Below, in pieces: positions 48,217-59,274 of a DNA stretch of 64,000 bases. The stretch is taken from the NCBI GenBank assembly GCA_036245805.1, contig BTRK01000001.1, positions 6,758,001 through 6,822,000 of the forward strand, written 5' to 3'. Numbering within the stretch: the first letter of the stretch is position 1; each line of letters begins with the position of its first letter. Made by a program: the position numbers and the translations under genes. The notes beneath the pieces were generated by a model. It ran no database searches and was not told where the DNA came from. It saw only the letters and a list, made by a program, of their open reading frames with translations. This DNA comes from Pristionchus mayeri. Its lineage: Eukaryota > Nematoda > Chromadorea > Rhabditida > Neodiplogasteridae.

Positions 48217-48256
48217 CCAGTCGATTGCGCGCGCCGTGGCGCGCGCGATCGGCTGG
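48217..48256. repeat. GC-rich terminal palindrome, copy 2
   Basis: ccagtcgattgcgcgcgcc and gcgcgcgcgatcggctgg with a 2-4-bp loop, closing the Helitron. Homologous to 33492-33532. Confidence 0.92.
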
Positions 48257-49584
48257 TACAAACATAATACTTTATCACGGATCTCCTGTAATAATGTAGG
48301 AATGGATCCGACAGAAAAAAATTTTGGGTAATGGATTTCGCTGAAAAGATGAGGACTGACCAAAGTGAGGATGGCGAACACGCCTATCAACTTCGTTTTT
48401 CAAAATTTGCATATTTTGACCTACCAGTTTGGAAGGTTGTATCTCCGTCAATTGTTGACCAGCAGCGACCGTTTTTTTTCCAATCGATGCACATTCAGGT
48501 CATCTACAAATAAGTTCAGTTATGCTAAGTGCAGAAATTACGTCTTCACCTTGTTTTGATCAAAAACGTTACCTTCTGACGTGAAAGTAACTTTCATGGT
48601 TGGAAAGGTACGATTTTTATGTTTGATTCGGATTCCCCGCCCCAGAATTGGGGTAGTTACATAGTTGATTTGTCATATCTCGGGGACGCAGATACCGCTA
48701 CTCAGTGGGGATACTCTGAACTTAGTGCAATTTTTGGAAGAATCACTTTTCGGCTTGCTTCTTGCTTTTGGTTTATGCAAATTTGCAAAGAAAGACTACT
48801 GGGCGATAGGTCTCGAGAAGGTCTCCAATAACGACTGAAGGGTTCAAGATGCCAAAGTTGACGGTTTTCGAGTTACAGCGTGAAAACGAATTCAGTAGGG
48901 CTATGTGGAAGATGAGAGGACTCCCCCCCCCCCCCAGTAAATCTGTGAAAGTGCTTTTCGAGCCATATCTCGAAAGCCGTCAACTTTGGCATCTTGAACC
49001 CTTCAGTCGTTATTGGAGACCTTCTCGAGACCTATCGCCCAGTAGTCTTTCTTTGCAAATTTGCATAAACCAAAAGCAAGAAGCAAGCCGAAAAGTGATT
49101 CTTCCAAAAATTGCACTAAGTTCAGAGTATCCCCACTGAGTAGCGGTATCTGCGTCCCCGAGATATGACAAATCAACTATGTAACTACCCCAATTCTGGG
49201 GCGGGGAATCCGAATCAAACATAAAAATCGTACCTTTCCAACCATGAAAGTTACTTTCACGTCAGAAGGTAACGTTTTTGATCAAAACAAGGTGAAGACG
49301 TAATTTCTGCACTTAGCATAACTGAACTTATTTGTAGATGACCTGAATGTGCATCGATTGGAAAAAAAGCGGTCGCTGCTGGTCAACAATTGACGGAGAT
49401 ACAACCTTCCAAACTGGTAGGTCAAAATATGCAAATTTTGAAAAACGAAGTTGATAGGCGTGTTCGCCATCCTCACTTTGGTCAGTCCTCATCTTTTCAG
49501 CGAAATCCATGACCCAAAATTTTTTTCTGTCGGATCCATTCCTACATTATTACAGGAGATCCGTGATAAAGTATTATGTTTGTA
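48257..49584. repeat. Uninterrupted central part of the giant palindrome
   Basis: Starts tacaaacataatactttatc and ends with its exact complement; carries mirror frames of 60-72 codons in both orientations with identical translations, which only reflect the symmetry. Confidence 0.92.
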
Positions 49585-50592
49585 TTGCACCATCATACAC
49601 GGACGAACTGGTGACATGAGAATGCAGAAATGTTATTCACTATCTGAAGCACATAGTTCACTGGAAGGTTCAAGCCTACAAATTGTCCCCTTAGACTCGA
49701 TGCACACCCCGTCAAGGGGGGGGAAGCTCATTTGCGTGGCAGAACTAATCCCCTTCATTCGCGGACAATGGGAGCGGCTAACAATGTAAAGATACAATGC
49801 AAGCGCTGTGAAATGCAAGGTTTTCCGAACGTTAGATCATGCCGCCGCTGACTGAGATCGAAATTAACCAAACGGCCGGAGCAGATTGTGCGGAAGGGGT
49901 TTAGGCAATTAATTTGCAGAATCGGCATATCCATATCTCAACTCCCATCGGAGTTAATAGCCCTGGAGTGGGCAAAACAGTCGATGTTTGCTGTTTTTTT
50001 TAGGGTTTTGATTTGTGTTTCAATCAAAATAGAAGATATATGTTCGTTTCTAGAGTGAACCAATGTCAGTTCTCACCAACGATGAGTGTTGAATTTTCAG
50101 TTTTGCTCGAAATTATGCTTAAATCAACGCATCAAAATATGTTTCACAAATATAATAACGTCGTGTGTCCTATATTATTTACATTGGGCATGAATTTCCA
50201 CCAACCGACTCTTAGGGAGATAAAAGGCCACAGTGAGAGGGCAAGCGCTTATCGTAGTTTTACTATTCAAAATATTTCCTTGAGTCGTCATTGATCAATC
50301 GTCCAGTGATTTTTTCCAAACAAACTGTCAAAATGTTTGCCTGCGCTACGGTAATTCTGAGTGAGAGAGGACGAGTCGGGATTATTAATTGAGATGTGTA
50401 CGAATTAGAAGAAGAAAACCCATTATCGCACTACCTGTGGGAGCGAATTTGTAATAATGCTGAAACACAATTTCACAAACCAGCGTAATTGCTGCTTTAG
50501 GGTGTGCTCCAGCTCTCGAGCAATGCGTGAGAAGAAGCACATACTTATGCACACTATTATTTCCTTTCGATACTATCCTCTCTTATATCAGG

Positions 50593-50774
50593 CTAGTCCG
50601 GCTGCCCCCCCCGTATTCGGCGTGGGCCCCGTCCTAGCGGAGTGGGTTTCGCAATCACTCGTTTCGCAACTTGTCGACGCGTGATCTCTCGTCCTCCCCA
50701 TTTCGTAATCGTTTCGCAACTGTTTCGCAATCCGGACATACGGATACACACTGCGCTTTATATATAGGTATAGA
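50593..50774 (-). mobile_element. Mini-Helitron-like element (right arm copy)
   Basis: Reverse-complement partner of 43277-43459 in the right arm; ctagtccggctgcccc at the left, ggtatagatga at the right. Confidence 0.65.
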
Positions 50775-50980
50775 TGATCAAATTCGCAGGCAACATCAAG
50801 TGCATCTTCTCCCTCAGTCTCCCCTCATCCTCTACACGTCTCTTATCATGTCTCGCACATAAATTCCAGAAATGTAATACAATTTGTTACTAGATCTAAC
50901 CATTCCTCCCTTGCTTCGATGTTCTTCTTCACCCTCAGCAGGATGCAAGAGAAAATGAAATAAAAATAATACATTCTGAC

Positions 50981-51325
50981 TTTGACCATAATACTTCCGT
51001 AGTCGTCAAAGTCCTTCTTCTCCAGTTCCCTGCAGTACTCCTCCGCGCCCAGTCCACCCGTGCACGAGAAGAGCCCGATGAAGTCGGATGCCGTTCCTGA
51101 AGATAGTTTTCGTATGTCACTAACTCTGGCTTCTGCACGTTCGTGTACACGTTCAATTACAAAACTATGATCGTCTATTCTCGGTCGGATGATAGCTATT
51201 GCGTCAAACCCTCGTTTATCAATAAAATTACGTGCCATCCTTGAGCGGCGCCACGAAATCTCCCATTGAGTAGCACGGGTCGTCCTCCTTCCCGCTCTGT
51301 TGTCTGACGCCGTACAGGGTGCCCA
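50981..51325 (-). pseudogene. Fragment of B12-dependent methionine synthase (activation domain)
   Basis: Two adjacent minus-strand exons match the C-terminal S-adenosylmethionine-binding activation domain of vitamin B12-dependent methionine synthase. Exon 51325 to about 51230 reads GTLYGVRQQSGKEDDPCYSM then GDFVAPLKDG; exon 51096-50981 reads ASDFIGLFSCTGGLGAEEYC, then RELEKKDFDDYGSIMVK. Known family members read on with ALADRLAEAFAE after this point, but that exon is not found: the right edge of the giant palindrome lies about 100 bp further. The two exons do not join in phase with the obvious splice sites, and no upstream catalytic domains lie nearby. I take it as a broken copy; whether an intact gene exists elsewhere cannot be seen. 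Confidence 0.75.
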
Positions 51326-52394
51326 CTGACTCTGTAATTGCTGATTGGCATGACCCCGATTTCAACATTAGACTTATAATATGGGTAAACACGTTTCTAT
51401 TTCACCTGGTCCATCCTCGAACAGTACTATATCATCAGCAACTGATCCAACGCGGAGGAAGGAGACCTGGAGGAAGCAGCATTCATTCGTTATGTTATTT
51501 CGTAGTGATAGAGGCGCAAACACGGACATATTCATCTATGGACAGGGAAATACGAAAATAATATAAAAAAATGGTTCACCCCTTCCTCATCATCTCCTCC
51601 ACTTTAGCATGCTGGATGACAGATTTGACACCTGAATTTGGTAACGTACGGCTTTCAACAATTCCATACTTACCATCTGTTCAGTCGAAGCTGTTGTTCG
51701 TTCTCTCGACGGGGAACGTAGTTCTACTATGTGACACGCGTTGAAAGGATACGAGGCAGAGTGCGCAGCAGATTTTATTAATACATCGATACCATTCTCG
51801 TCTTCCCATGCAAAGATTATACGGGAATACACACAAGTCGCTATTGTGTTTCATCACTTCCTTTTCACTACCTCATCAATAGGACCACCAATATCACTTT
51901 GATCTAGTTCTCGTGTAAAAAAGAATAGTAGAGTAGTCAAAATATTCGAATTAGTTTACTTTTGAACAACATTTCGGTGAGTTCTAGGACAAGGGGGTCT
52001 TTCGTTGCTCTTTTGTTCTCAATATTGAGACACTGCGGAATATGCCGTCCTGATTTTCCCATAGTGGAGTGGATGAGAAGGAGGGGAGTCAGATGCGCCA
52101 GAGGACACTACATCAACGACAGAGTGAGCTGGTGCAGAAGCTCCAAGAACGACCACAGGTAAGTCTCAAAGCCCCTCAAGTAGCTCAAGCCCCTCAAGTC
52201 TCAAACATCATCGCGCCTTCCTTCACCAGAAGATGCAGCCCTGACACCCATTATATAATACTATTTACACAAAAATGTCTAAATCCTTCCCAGCATGCAC
52301 TTCGTTCTGCTTACCCGGATCGTCGTCGGGGATTCAACTGCGACCAACGGAGAGACCTGAGATTATGCATGAGCAATTCACCCCGATTTGCGCC
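51326..52394. other. Region with candidate exons, no assignable gene
   Basis: On the plus strand, 52065-52158 has good splice borders and codes for GVDEKEGSQMRQRTLHQRQS followed by ELVQKLQERPQ, a Gln/Arg-rich, possibly coiled-coil piece. On the minus strand, a frame near 51590-51830 (MYSRIIFAWEDENGIDV...) with a donor at about 51675 and acceptor at about 51645 could be a last exon pair. Neither is recognised. Confidence 0.35.
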
Positions 52395-52396
52395 TA

Positions 52397-53638
52397 TTGG
52401 GGTGTCCGGAAAGTTCGTATAATGCTTCGGAAAAAAAGTCAGTTCGCGATCAAATGCAGTGATTGCGCAATCTGTTTGTCAACAATGTATTGCATCATTC
52501 TGACGTTGAGAAGTGAGAGGATTTAATCAGTCTCCTAGTTGCTACATTGATTCTTGTGATGGACTCCCATCTCTACCTCCGAGCAGTTTTACTTCATTAC
52601 TACCGTCTTGGCCGATCCGTGAAGGAGGCCCACTCTACCCTGGCCCAGTCGGAAGGAGCTGACGCCCCCTCGATACCCTTCTGCTATAAGTGGTTCTCTC
52701 GCTTCAAGAAAGGGGAGTTTGGTCTCGATGATCAACCCCGCTCTGGACGCCCTCCCTCCCTCGATCAGCCTCTCGTTCTCCGCACACTGAAGCGCAAGCC
52801 CATGGCCAGTGTGCGTGAGTTGAAGAAGGATACTGGTACTCCCAGATCAACGGTGTCCGATATCCTCCATCGATCTGGGAAGAAGCCGAAACTCCCACAA
52901 GTGATTCCCCATGACCTCTCCCCCCAACAGCTGAAAAATCGTGTTCAAGTCTGTCGGGAATTACTCCATCGTAGATACAATCTTCGATGGGTCAATTCCA
53001 TCATCGCTACAGATGAGAAGTGGATCACGTACGATAACCCTGTGAGGAGACTGCAATGGGTGGATGCAGATGAGAAGCCCACGCCCGTCCCGAAGAAGGA
53101 AGAGCACGGAAAGAAGGAACTCCTCTGCTTCTTCTTCTCAGTGCTCGGTCCCATCTACTGGGAGATCCTCGCCCTGGCACCAGCATCAATGCCGACCTCT
53201 TCTCTGAACAACTGCAAGATGTCGCGATCAGAGTCCCTCCCAGACTCCTGAACCAGGGCAAAATTCTTCTTCTGATGGACAATCCTCGCCCACATCGAGC
53301 GAAGATGACCCAGAAGAAAATGGACGAGCTGAAGATCGAGAGGATTCCCCATCCACCGTATTCCCCGGATCTCTGCCCATGCGACTACCACTGCTTCCGC
53401 TCTCTCTCTGACTTCTGCAAAGGAAAGAAGTTCAAGAATCGAGATGAAGTTGTGAGGGCTTTCGTGAACTGGGCGGTCTCGAAGAAACCCGCATTCTGGA
53501 AGAGAGGAATCGAGACCCTGCCCAATCGCTGGATGGAGGTAGTGAGAAAGAAGGGGGCATACATTGGTCACTGAGAATTGTAAAGCATTGAATAAAAAAT
53601 AAAAACAAAAAATTATACGAACTTTCCGGACACCCCAA
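52397..53638 (+). mobile_element. mariner element, copy 1
   Basis: 1242 bp bounded by inverted repeats ttggggtgtccggaaagttc and its complement, with TA on both sides. Contains a near-complete transposase frame. Third-strongest identity relation: it differs from copies 2 and 3 by several substitutions. Confidence 0.95.
52559..53574 (+). pseudogene. mariner DD34D transposase, single frameshift
   Basis: Cut-and-paste transposase, normally about 340 aa. Start MDSHLYLRAVLLHYYRLGRS; an N-terminal helix-turn-helix region with YKWFSRFKKGEFGLDDQPRS and the mariner linker (RSGRP); catalytic residues in TDEKW (first Asp), LLMDNPRPH (second Asp) and YSPDLCPCDYH (third Asp, DD34D spacing as in mariners); stop at 53572. 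A one-base deletion near 53173 (ctcgccctgg where copies 2 and 3 have ctcgcccctgg) shifts the frame after GPIYWEIL, so the copy is inactive although otherwise well preserved. The Cys codon at position 42 is intact here and is a stop in the other two copies. Confidence 0.92.
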
Positions 53639-53640
53639 TA

Positions 53641-54240
53641 CATACAAATTTTACTGAATCGACCGACTCACCCGCAGAACATTATAGACAGTTCATTTCT
53701 ACTACGGAATCGAGAAGAGAAGCACGCATCGCTGATCGCGCAACCTGCCAGACCTAATGAGATAGAGAGGGATATTGTGGCTCGATGGAGATATATAATT
53801 GATCGCTTTTCAATAATCCGCTTGAATAACAATCACAAATAATAAACAGTTTTTTTTATTCCAACGTGAATGACTTTCACATCGACTCGATGCCTAACAC
53901 CGGAAGGTAATACGACTATTGTATCCTCGATTCAACGGGATAATGTCATATCCGAAGTTGAATATCCTAGCAGGCGGTGGAGTAGCGATCTATGCTTTTT
54001 TTATTTCGAATTATGATGAGGCATCATCGGAGCAATTGTCTTTATGTTTTTCTAACCGGTTTTACCTCCGGCTAGTCTAGAGATCTTCGAAAGTGCCGAT
54101 GAAGCTGCGGAGGAGCAGAGCCTTCCCTACAAGTGACGAACAGAGGGCTGAGAAATGCAACAATAATTTTTTTTCCAGTATGACGAAAGTAGGTTCTCGA
54201 AAATCTATATATTTCCATAAACTATCAATTATCTCCTCCT
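53641..54240. other. Right flank of mariner copy 1
   Basis: If the mariner is removed, the frame ...MHEQFTPICAYIQILLNRPT runs on from 52285 through the insertion site to a stop near 53841. This may be a disrupted exon or chance. Around 54063-54130 is a diverged minus-strand copy of the cttcgaagatct exon fragment also seen at 18.5 and 28.3 kb. Confidence 0.35.
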
Positions 54241-54249
54241 TTCTCCCAG

Positions 54250-54522
54250 GTCTGGGTAAGATCTGTACTCCGCCAACTCACATGGCAGGTTAGTACTTCA
54301 GCACGTACATTTTTTCCAATCGTTTTGCGGGAGTATGATTTTGGCGTGGCTTCCGATTTAATTCTTAGATTTTTTTTTTAAATAAATTTACCTGCGTTCG
54401 ATATCCTCTATCAATCAAACCACTAGGATCTCATTCTCGAAGGTCTGGCTGAGCACACTACCAAGGCGACTCGATTCGATCTCGTCAAGGCAAAGGGACT
54501 GCCTACACGCATTGTGTTTTGA
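54250..54522 (+). CDS. Unidentified C-terminal exon pair
   Basis: Exon 54250-54288 (acceptor ttctcccag, donor gttagt) and exon 54427-54522 (acceptor ccactag, stop TGA) join in phase: VWVRSVLRQLTWQ then DLILEGLAEHTTKATRFDLV and KAKGLPTRIVF. Codon use and splice borders look genuine, but I do not recognise the family and cannot find the upstream exons with confidence; 52065-52158 is a candidate. It could be the tail of a gene split by the mariner at 52397. Confidence 0.4.
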
Positions 54523-55379
54523 GTAAAAGGAAAAGCGGGAATACAGCATTGTTACAATTGTATTCTATTTTTTGTCACATTAGTGTGGTCGTGATCGTCG
54601 CTTTGAGAATATTGATTTGATAAGAATTGGTTGAAACGCAAATTGGCACGATCCCAAACGATTTGCTTCGAGGAATTTATTACCCCTATTCGCTGATGAT
54701 CTCATTCGAGCCGGCCTTATGTCATCTGATCTATTGGAGTGTACGGAGAGAGTGGATACTGTTGGTGTAGTTTGAAATTATTCATTATAATAGCTTTGTT
54801 TCATATGAAAATATTAAATAATTTGGCTGACTTTAATTTTTTTAACGTAGCCAATTTTATGTTTCAAGGGTATTACCTATTCCTTATCAATCGTTGAGGA
54901 ATGATATATTTGGTATATCCTTTCCATACAGCATATTAAGACAAGTGTAGGGCCGTCGTCATGGTTTCTTATAACGTTGACAAAAGTGTTCCTTTTTTCG
55001 GTGATTTCCTGCAGCACAAGTTCTTATTGGTGTGATATGTGATAGGGTGATAATTATAGGCTGATCGACATTAACTAAACATAATGAAAAGATAAGAAAT
55101 ATCGTAAATGTTAATACTGAGTTTACTAATCGAGGGTGTGGTACCAGAAAGTAGAGTAATAGAACGACAAGTACAGGTTTCGGCATGGTACCTCAGGAAA
55201 GCGATCTTGTTGAAGTATCCCTGCAGAATGATCCTTCAGCTTCATCCATATTTCAAGATCCATAACCCCCGAATAAAGCTATAATCTCCACATTCTCGCT
55301 TGTCTGACAGAGAATGCGATCACTAGAGCGAAGTGCGAATGGTCTTGTCGGGAATAGGCCGTTGTTACAATGTTATTTA
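54523..55379. other. No intact gene; decayed family motif
   Basis: A block at 54625-54760 (ttgaaacgcaaattggcacg) matches blocks at 35.55, 36.07, 55.66 and 57.09 kb (plus) and 19.86 and 25.33 kb (minus). Confidence 0.4.
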
Positions 55380-55596
55380 GGCCGTGTTAGTTCTCACGGA
55401 AATGGCATCAGATTTGAATTCCCGCCATCGCGTATCTTCGTTCTCCTTGGAGCTAGAGATTTGAAATGCGACTTTTAGTGTTAAAAGGGGCAAAAAATCT
55501 TATAAACCAAATTGCAAGTCTCTAGCTGCACGGAGATACGCGATGGCGGGAATTCAAATCTGATGCCATTTCCGTGAGAACTAACACGGCCTTACT
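55379..55596. repeat. 217-bp foldback (MITE-like)
   Basis: aggccgtgttagttctcacg and its exact complement, arms of about 75 bp with very few differences, loop of about 65 bp. Recent by its arm identity. Confidence 0.88.
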
Positions 55597-55950
55597 TATT
55601 TCACTTTATAATGACTCTGTTAATGTCATCTCCACATAAAATTGTTTTGATATAAATATGTTGAAACGCAAAGCGGCAAATAAACCGACATTATTTTATC
55701 CCACGAAATTATTGGTACCTATTCTTAGATCTTGCCTGGTTGCATTCGAACACTACTCCCGACTACCACGGCAGACAGAGCGGAATGCATGAGTACGCTA
55801 GTGAGGATTACGGTATACCCTGGGCAAAGTTTATTTTATTGATCCTTGCTGACAGGGCTGTTAACTCCCGTAGATTATTCTCAGAAAGGTGATTAACGAG
55901 ATTATCAATAACTGTTTTTGTTAAATGGATATTTTAGAATTATATTTTTC

Positions 55951-57055
55951 CACTTCAGTAGTACCAGTCACAGCGTGCCAAAGCGATGGTTTCCTTTGTT
56001 TGTCGCTGCGCCGGGTCGATCTTGAAACATAACATTTTTGGCTGATGATAATTTGAACCAAAGTATGTGAAAGATATATCAATGCTTAGGAACAACAAAT
56101 CAATAAATATGTCTAATGCAATGCATCTCTCAGGATTGTCACCAAGGTGCCTCCCCATAATTTTTGATAATTTTGATAAACTTTCAAATATGTGACATGA
56201 ATTTTCCAAATTTTTACGCATAAATCAAAAAAAGTTGAGAATGCACATCAATAGGGAACCCCACATATGCAGAACTTTTTCACATCTACGTGAAGAGATC
56301 TCTAATTTGTAGCAGCCAGATTTTTTCAAAAATGTTGAAATATTTTAAGAAATTCGCGAATTAATCCTTATTTTCGCAATTTCTCGTAATATTTGAGCAT
56401 TTTTGAAAAATTCGGGCTGCTACAAATTGTAGATCTCTTCAAGTAGATATGCCAAAATTCAACATATGTGGGGTTCCCTATTGCTGTGCATTCTCAACTT
56501 TTTCGATTTATGCGTAAAAATTTGGAAAATTCATGTAACAAATTTTATAGCTTATCAAAATTATCTAAAATGATGGGGAGGCACCTTGGTGACAATCCTG
56601 AGAGATACATTGCATTAGAAATATTTATTTATGTTTTGCTGCGAAGCATTGATATATCTTTCGCATACTTTGGTTGAAATTTTCATCGTTCATTTCAGCC
56701 GAAAATGTTATGTTTCAAGATCGACCCTGCGCCGCGACAAACAACCTTTGACACGCTGTGCCAGTTAGGGTTGTCTATTCGAAAACAACTTCGCAATTTC
56801 GCATTGATTTTGCATTCAAATTTCTCAATTCGCAATTCAGGCGATCCGTTCTCTTTTTCGGAATTGCTTCGCAATTATTACGATGTGATTACAAAAAAAA
56901 TATAAATTATATTGGACCCACGAAACATAACTCATCACTCGTGATTAATTGAACGAACTCTACCAAACGCTGAGGGAAGAAATTAGGGAACGAATTGAGG
57001 AATGAAAAAAATGATAGTTTCGCATTTCGAATAGACAACCCTGGTACTACCACTG
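55951..57055. repeat. 0.8-kb foldback, right end split by a later insertion
   Basis: Outer ends cagtagtaccag and ctggtactaccactg; arms include gcaatgcatctctcaggatt and gtttgtcgctgcgccgggtc with partners on the right. Centre near 56365. Between ccag (56765) and ggtactacc (57042) a smaller foldback is inserted. Confidence 0.85.
56768..57041. mobile_element. 274-bp foldback inserted in the right arm of the preceding one
   Basis: Ends agggttgtctattcgaaaa and cgaatagacaaccct, inner blocks gcattcaaatttctcaattc. The uninterrupted site is preserved in the left arm of the host foldback at 55961-55970 (agtaccagtcac), which fixes the borders to within a few bases. Confidence 0.75.
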
Positions 57056-59272
57056 ATCCAAATTTTAATAAACTTGAAGTAAAACAAGAAGGATGAAATG
57101 CAAACAAGCAGGATCGCAAAACGACTGTCTCCAAAAGAAAACCTGATATCTTTTCGCAGGTCTCTTCCAGTTACCATTCGAGCCGATCATCGAATATCAG
57201 GTAAGTCATATCGGAGTGCATTGTGGGATGCGTAGGGTATTGAGGGTTACGATATGAACCCAGGTGAAGTTTCTTATATTAGCTGCTCGCTGACGCTTAG
57301 AGGTCTGTCAACTCCCGTAGATCATGTGCTGCGTCATTAGGCTAAAGCTCATAACTAAAGCACAAAGTTGTTGAGTTCTGAATATTTATTTTGTCAAATC
57401 AATGTTCTAGAAGTTAGACACCGGAGTATTTAGTGTCACATCGACATCGTATGCGGAATGCATTAATGTAAAATAGGAATCTTTTTCTTTCATCGGTGAA
57501 CTGAGAGATGACGTTTGTTAGAAAAGAACAACTGAGGCCACTAGTGGACAACGATCTGCAGACACTGATGCCAGGCGATTTGGTTTTGCTAAGATTCTCC
57601 TTCATTCGATGCATATGCTCGAGACAGTGAATATGCGACTTCTGTTCGAAAAAATAACTATCGAAATTCAAGCGAGTGTGGAGGTTAAAATGTACATTAC
57701 TGTAGCATGTGGATCGGTTCCATGCTCAACGATAATTCAACCAGATAGATCAACTAGCCAATTTGTGAAATTAAAATAGTCACAGCCGTCCATCTACATA
57801 CAGGTTATCTGGTCGGCTTTCTCTTCTTCTTGAGTGCTGCCGAACAGAGGATGCAGCAGCTGCTCATCGATGTGAGTGGCGAAATATTGATTTTGTTGGT
57901 AGTGGCTGAAAAAAAATCCAAAAGTATTGGACTTGACAAGTCGGTAAATTTTTTTAAAAGTAATTTACAGCCCGCTAGGTGATCGTTGGTTTCTGAATGG
58001 TCATGTAAGCAAGGAGATCCGGTGATTTAATGTGATCCTATCATCCGGACTATGACAGAATCGCAAACCACATATGACAGATCAAAATATCTCAGTCCGG
58101 ATATATTCGTTCGAGTACGTTTTTAAATTCACTAAAAATGCCGAATAGTCGTATTTATAGTGAGGGCCTCATGTAGATTCGCGTTTCAGATCGGTCATTA
58201 ATGCCAAGATGAGGGATTGAAACGATCATGATGCTAGAACCAACCAAACAAAAATTAGTAATGAGACCAATGAGAGCTGATAAGTTACGATTGGACCCCC
58301 CCCTCAATATCCGAATTTTCTGGTGGTGTGGGGTTTTCAGTTCCGTATAACTTTTTAGTTGTTCACATTTTTGCAATATCTCTATGAATTTATGTATACC
58401 CTCTCGAAAAAAGATGAACTTTAGGTTTTTAGTTTGGTCAAAATAACCACAAAAAATCGATAGATTCGCCTTGGTGCCTGTTCAACAACAGAAATTTGAT
58501 GTACTATAGCAATATTACTCTTAGTATTAACAGAAAACCGATATCTAGCAGTGCCTTTTTGCTTCTTTTATGTGTTTTTCAATCGTTTGGAAGTGGCCAG
58601 TGGATAAGGAGCTTCTTCATCACTAGAGGCATGGGAACCAATTTCTTTCAATGATTTGTTTCTGCTCCAGCAAGTAAATAACAATAAAAGCTTGGATATC
58701 GTGCTGTTTCCACGCAGTCCAAACAATTGGGAGAGTATTTTAATCTCGGCATTAGGAAGGCAGCTATGAGAGACTAAATTAGATTCCAACGATGCTTTTA
58801 AAGATTATAAAAAGAAAACCGCCCGACCGTATCGTGTTTCCGCGTGGAGCCTAGAGGTACGGGATGGAAACAGTCTCGATAAGGACACGAACAGTTCTAC
58901 AAAATAATTCCTGGTATTCGCGCTGAGATAAAATTATATTATGGCTGAGACAGTGGGATTTTACAATTCGCCTAATAAGTAAGTTGTAAAATTTGTCGCA
59001 TTCAGATCAATGGCATGATAAAAACCTCAAACTAACGTTGCCGATTATGAAGCAATACATTCGAAACATGTTACCTATGGTCTGGGGTTTCTAACTGTTC
59101 ATTTGTGGCAGTGGTGAAACCAATTGCAATTTGATCATGGATGATCGTGCTAAAAATTAATTTCTAATTCGAGTTTTCCCGAAGGAATGGTGTGCCTTCT
59201 TCCAGTTACCTTTTCACAGTTTACAATTTTAAGATATTTTTCTATGGGAACTGGTCTTATCTATTCCACTTC
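57056..59272. other. Gene-poor region with decayed gene-family fragments
   Basis: Holds the motif series also seen at 35-37 kb: cgcaggtctcttccag... (57.16 kb), a minus-strand MKENLSKTKSPGI (57.58 kb), an exon-like block ending gctcatcgat/gtgagtggcg (57.80-57.86 kb) and minus-strand RSETRIYMRP (58.17 kb). No intact frame. A C run lies at 58296. Confidence 0.45.
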
Positions 59273-59274
59273 TA

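Larger units (their letters stand above)
44467..48256 (+). mobile_element. Satellite-carrying non-autonomous Helitron
   Basis: Starts TCTACTATACCTATATATAA directly after A (44466) and ends in a GC-rich palindrome with CTGG directly before T (48257). The mirror arm of the host palindrome reads tttgta/ttgcac at 49584/49585, i.e. gcaa/taca in this orientation, exactly the uninterrupted A/T site, with no target duplication. Helitrons insert between A and T, start with TC and end with CTRR near a hairpin, so the class assignment is strong. No Rep/helicase gene is present; cargo is a 120-bp array, a 39-bp array and GA-rich repeats. Confidence 0.88.
43168..50880. repeat. Giant palindrome, interrupted in the left arm
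   Basis: Left arm 43168-44466 plus 48257-48930; right arm 48931-50880 in reverse. Ends cattttacatttctggaatt and its complement. The two arms match almost base for base over about 1.95 kb; by eye only a few substitutions (for example gagtcggtaggtgg against gagtcggttggtgg). The only large difference is the 3.79-kb Helitron in the left arm. The loop is a C run near 48920 (gactcccccccccccccc-like). No gene with homology lies in the arms. Confidence 0.92.

Noticed and set aside
45405..48265. Open frames of 883 and 950 codons (Ser/Leu/Pro-rich) on the minus strand and Arg/Glu-rich frames on the plus strand
   Set aside because: Translation of a GA/CT simple repeat with no stop-forming strings; no domain, no codon bias, all frames open.
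48331..49510. Pairs of identical 60-72-codon frames in opposite orientation
   Set aside because: Mirror images in the giant palindrome, not duplicated genes.
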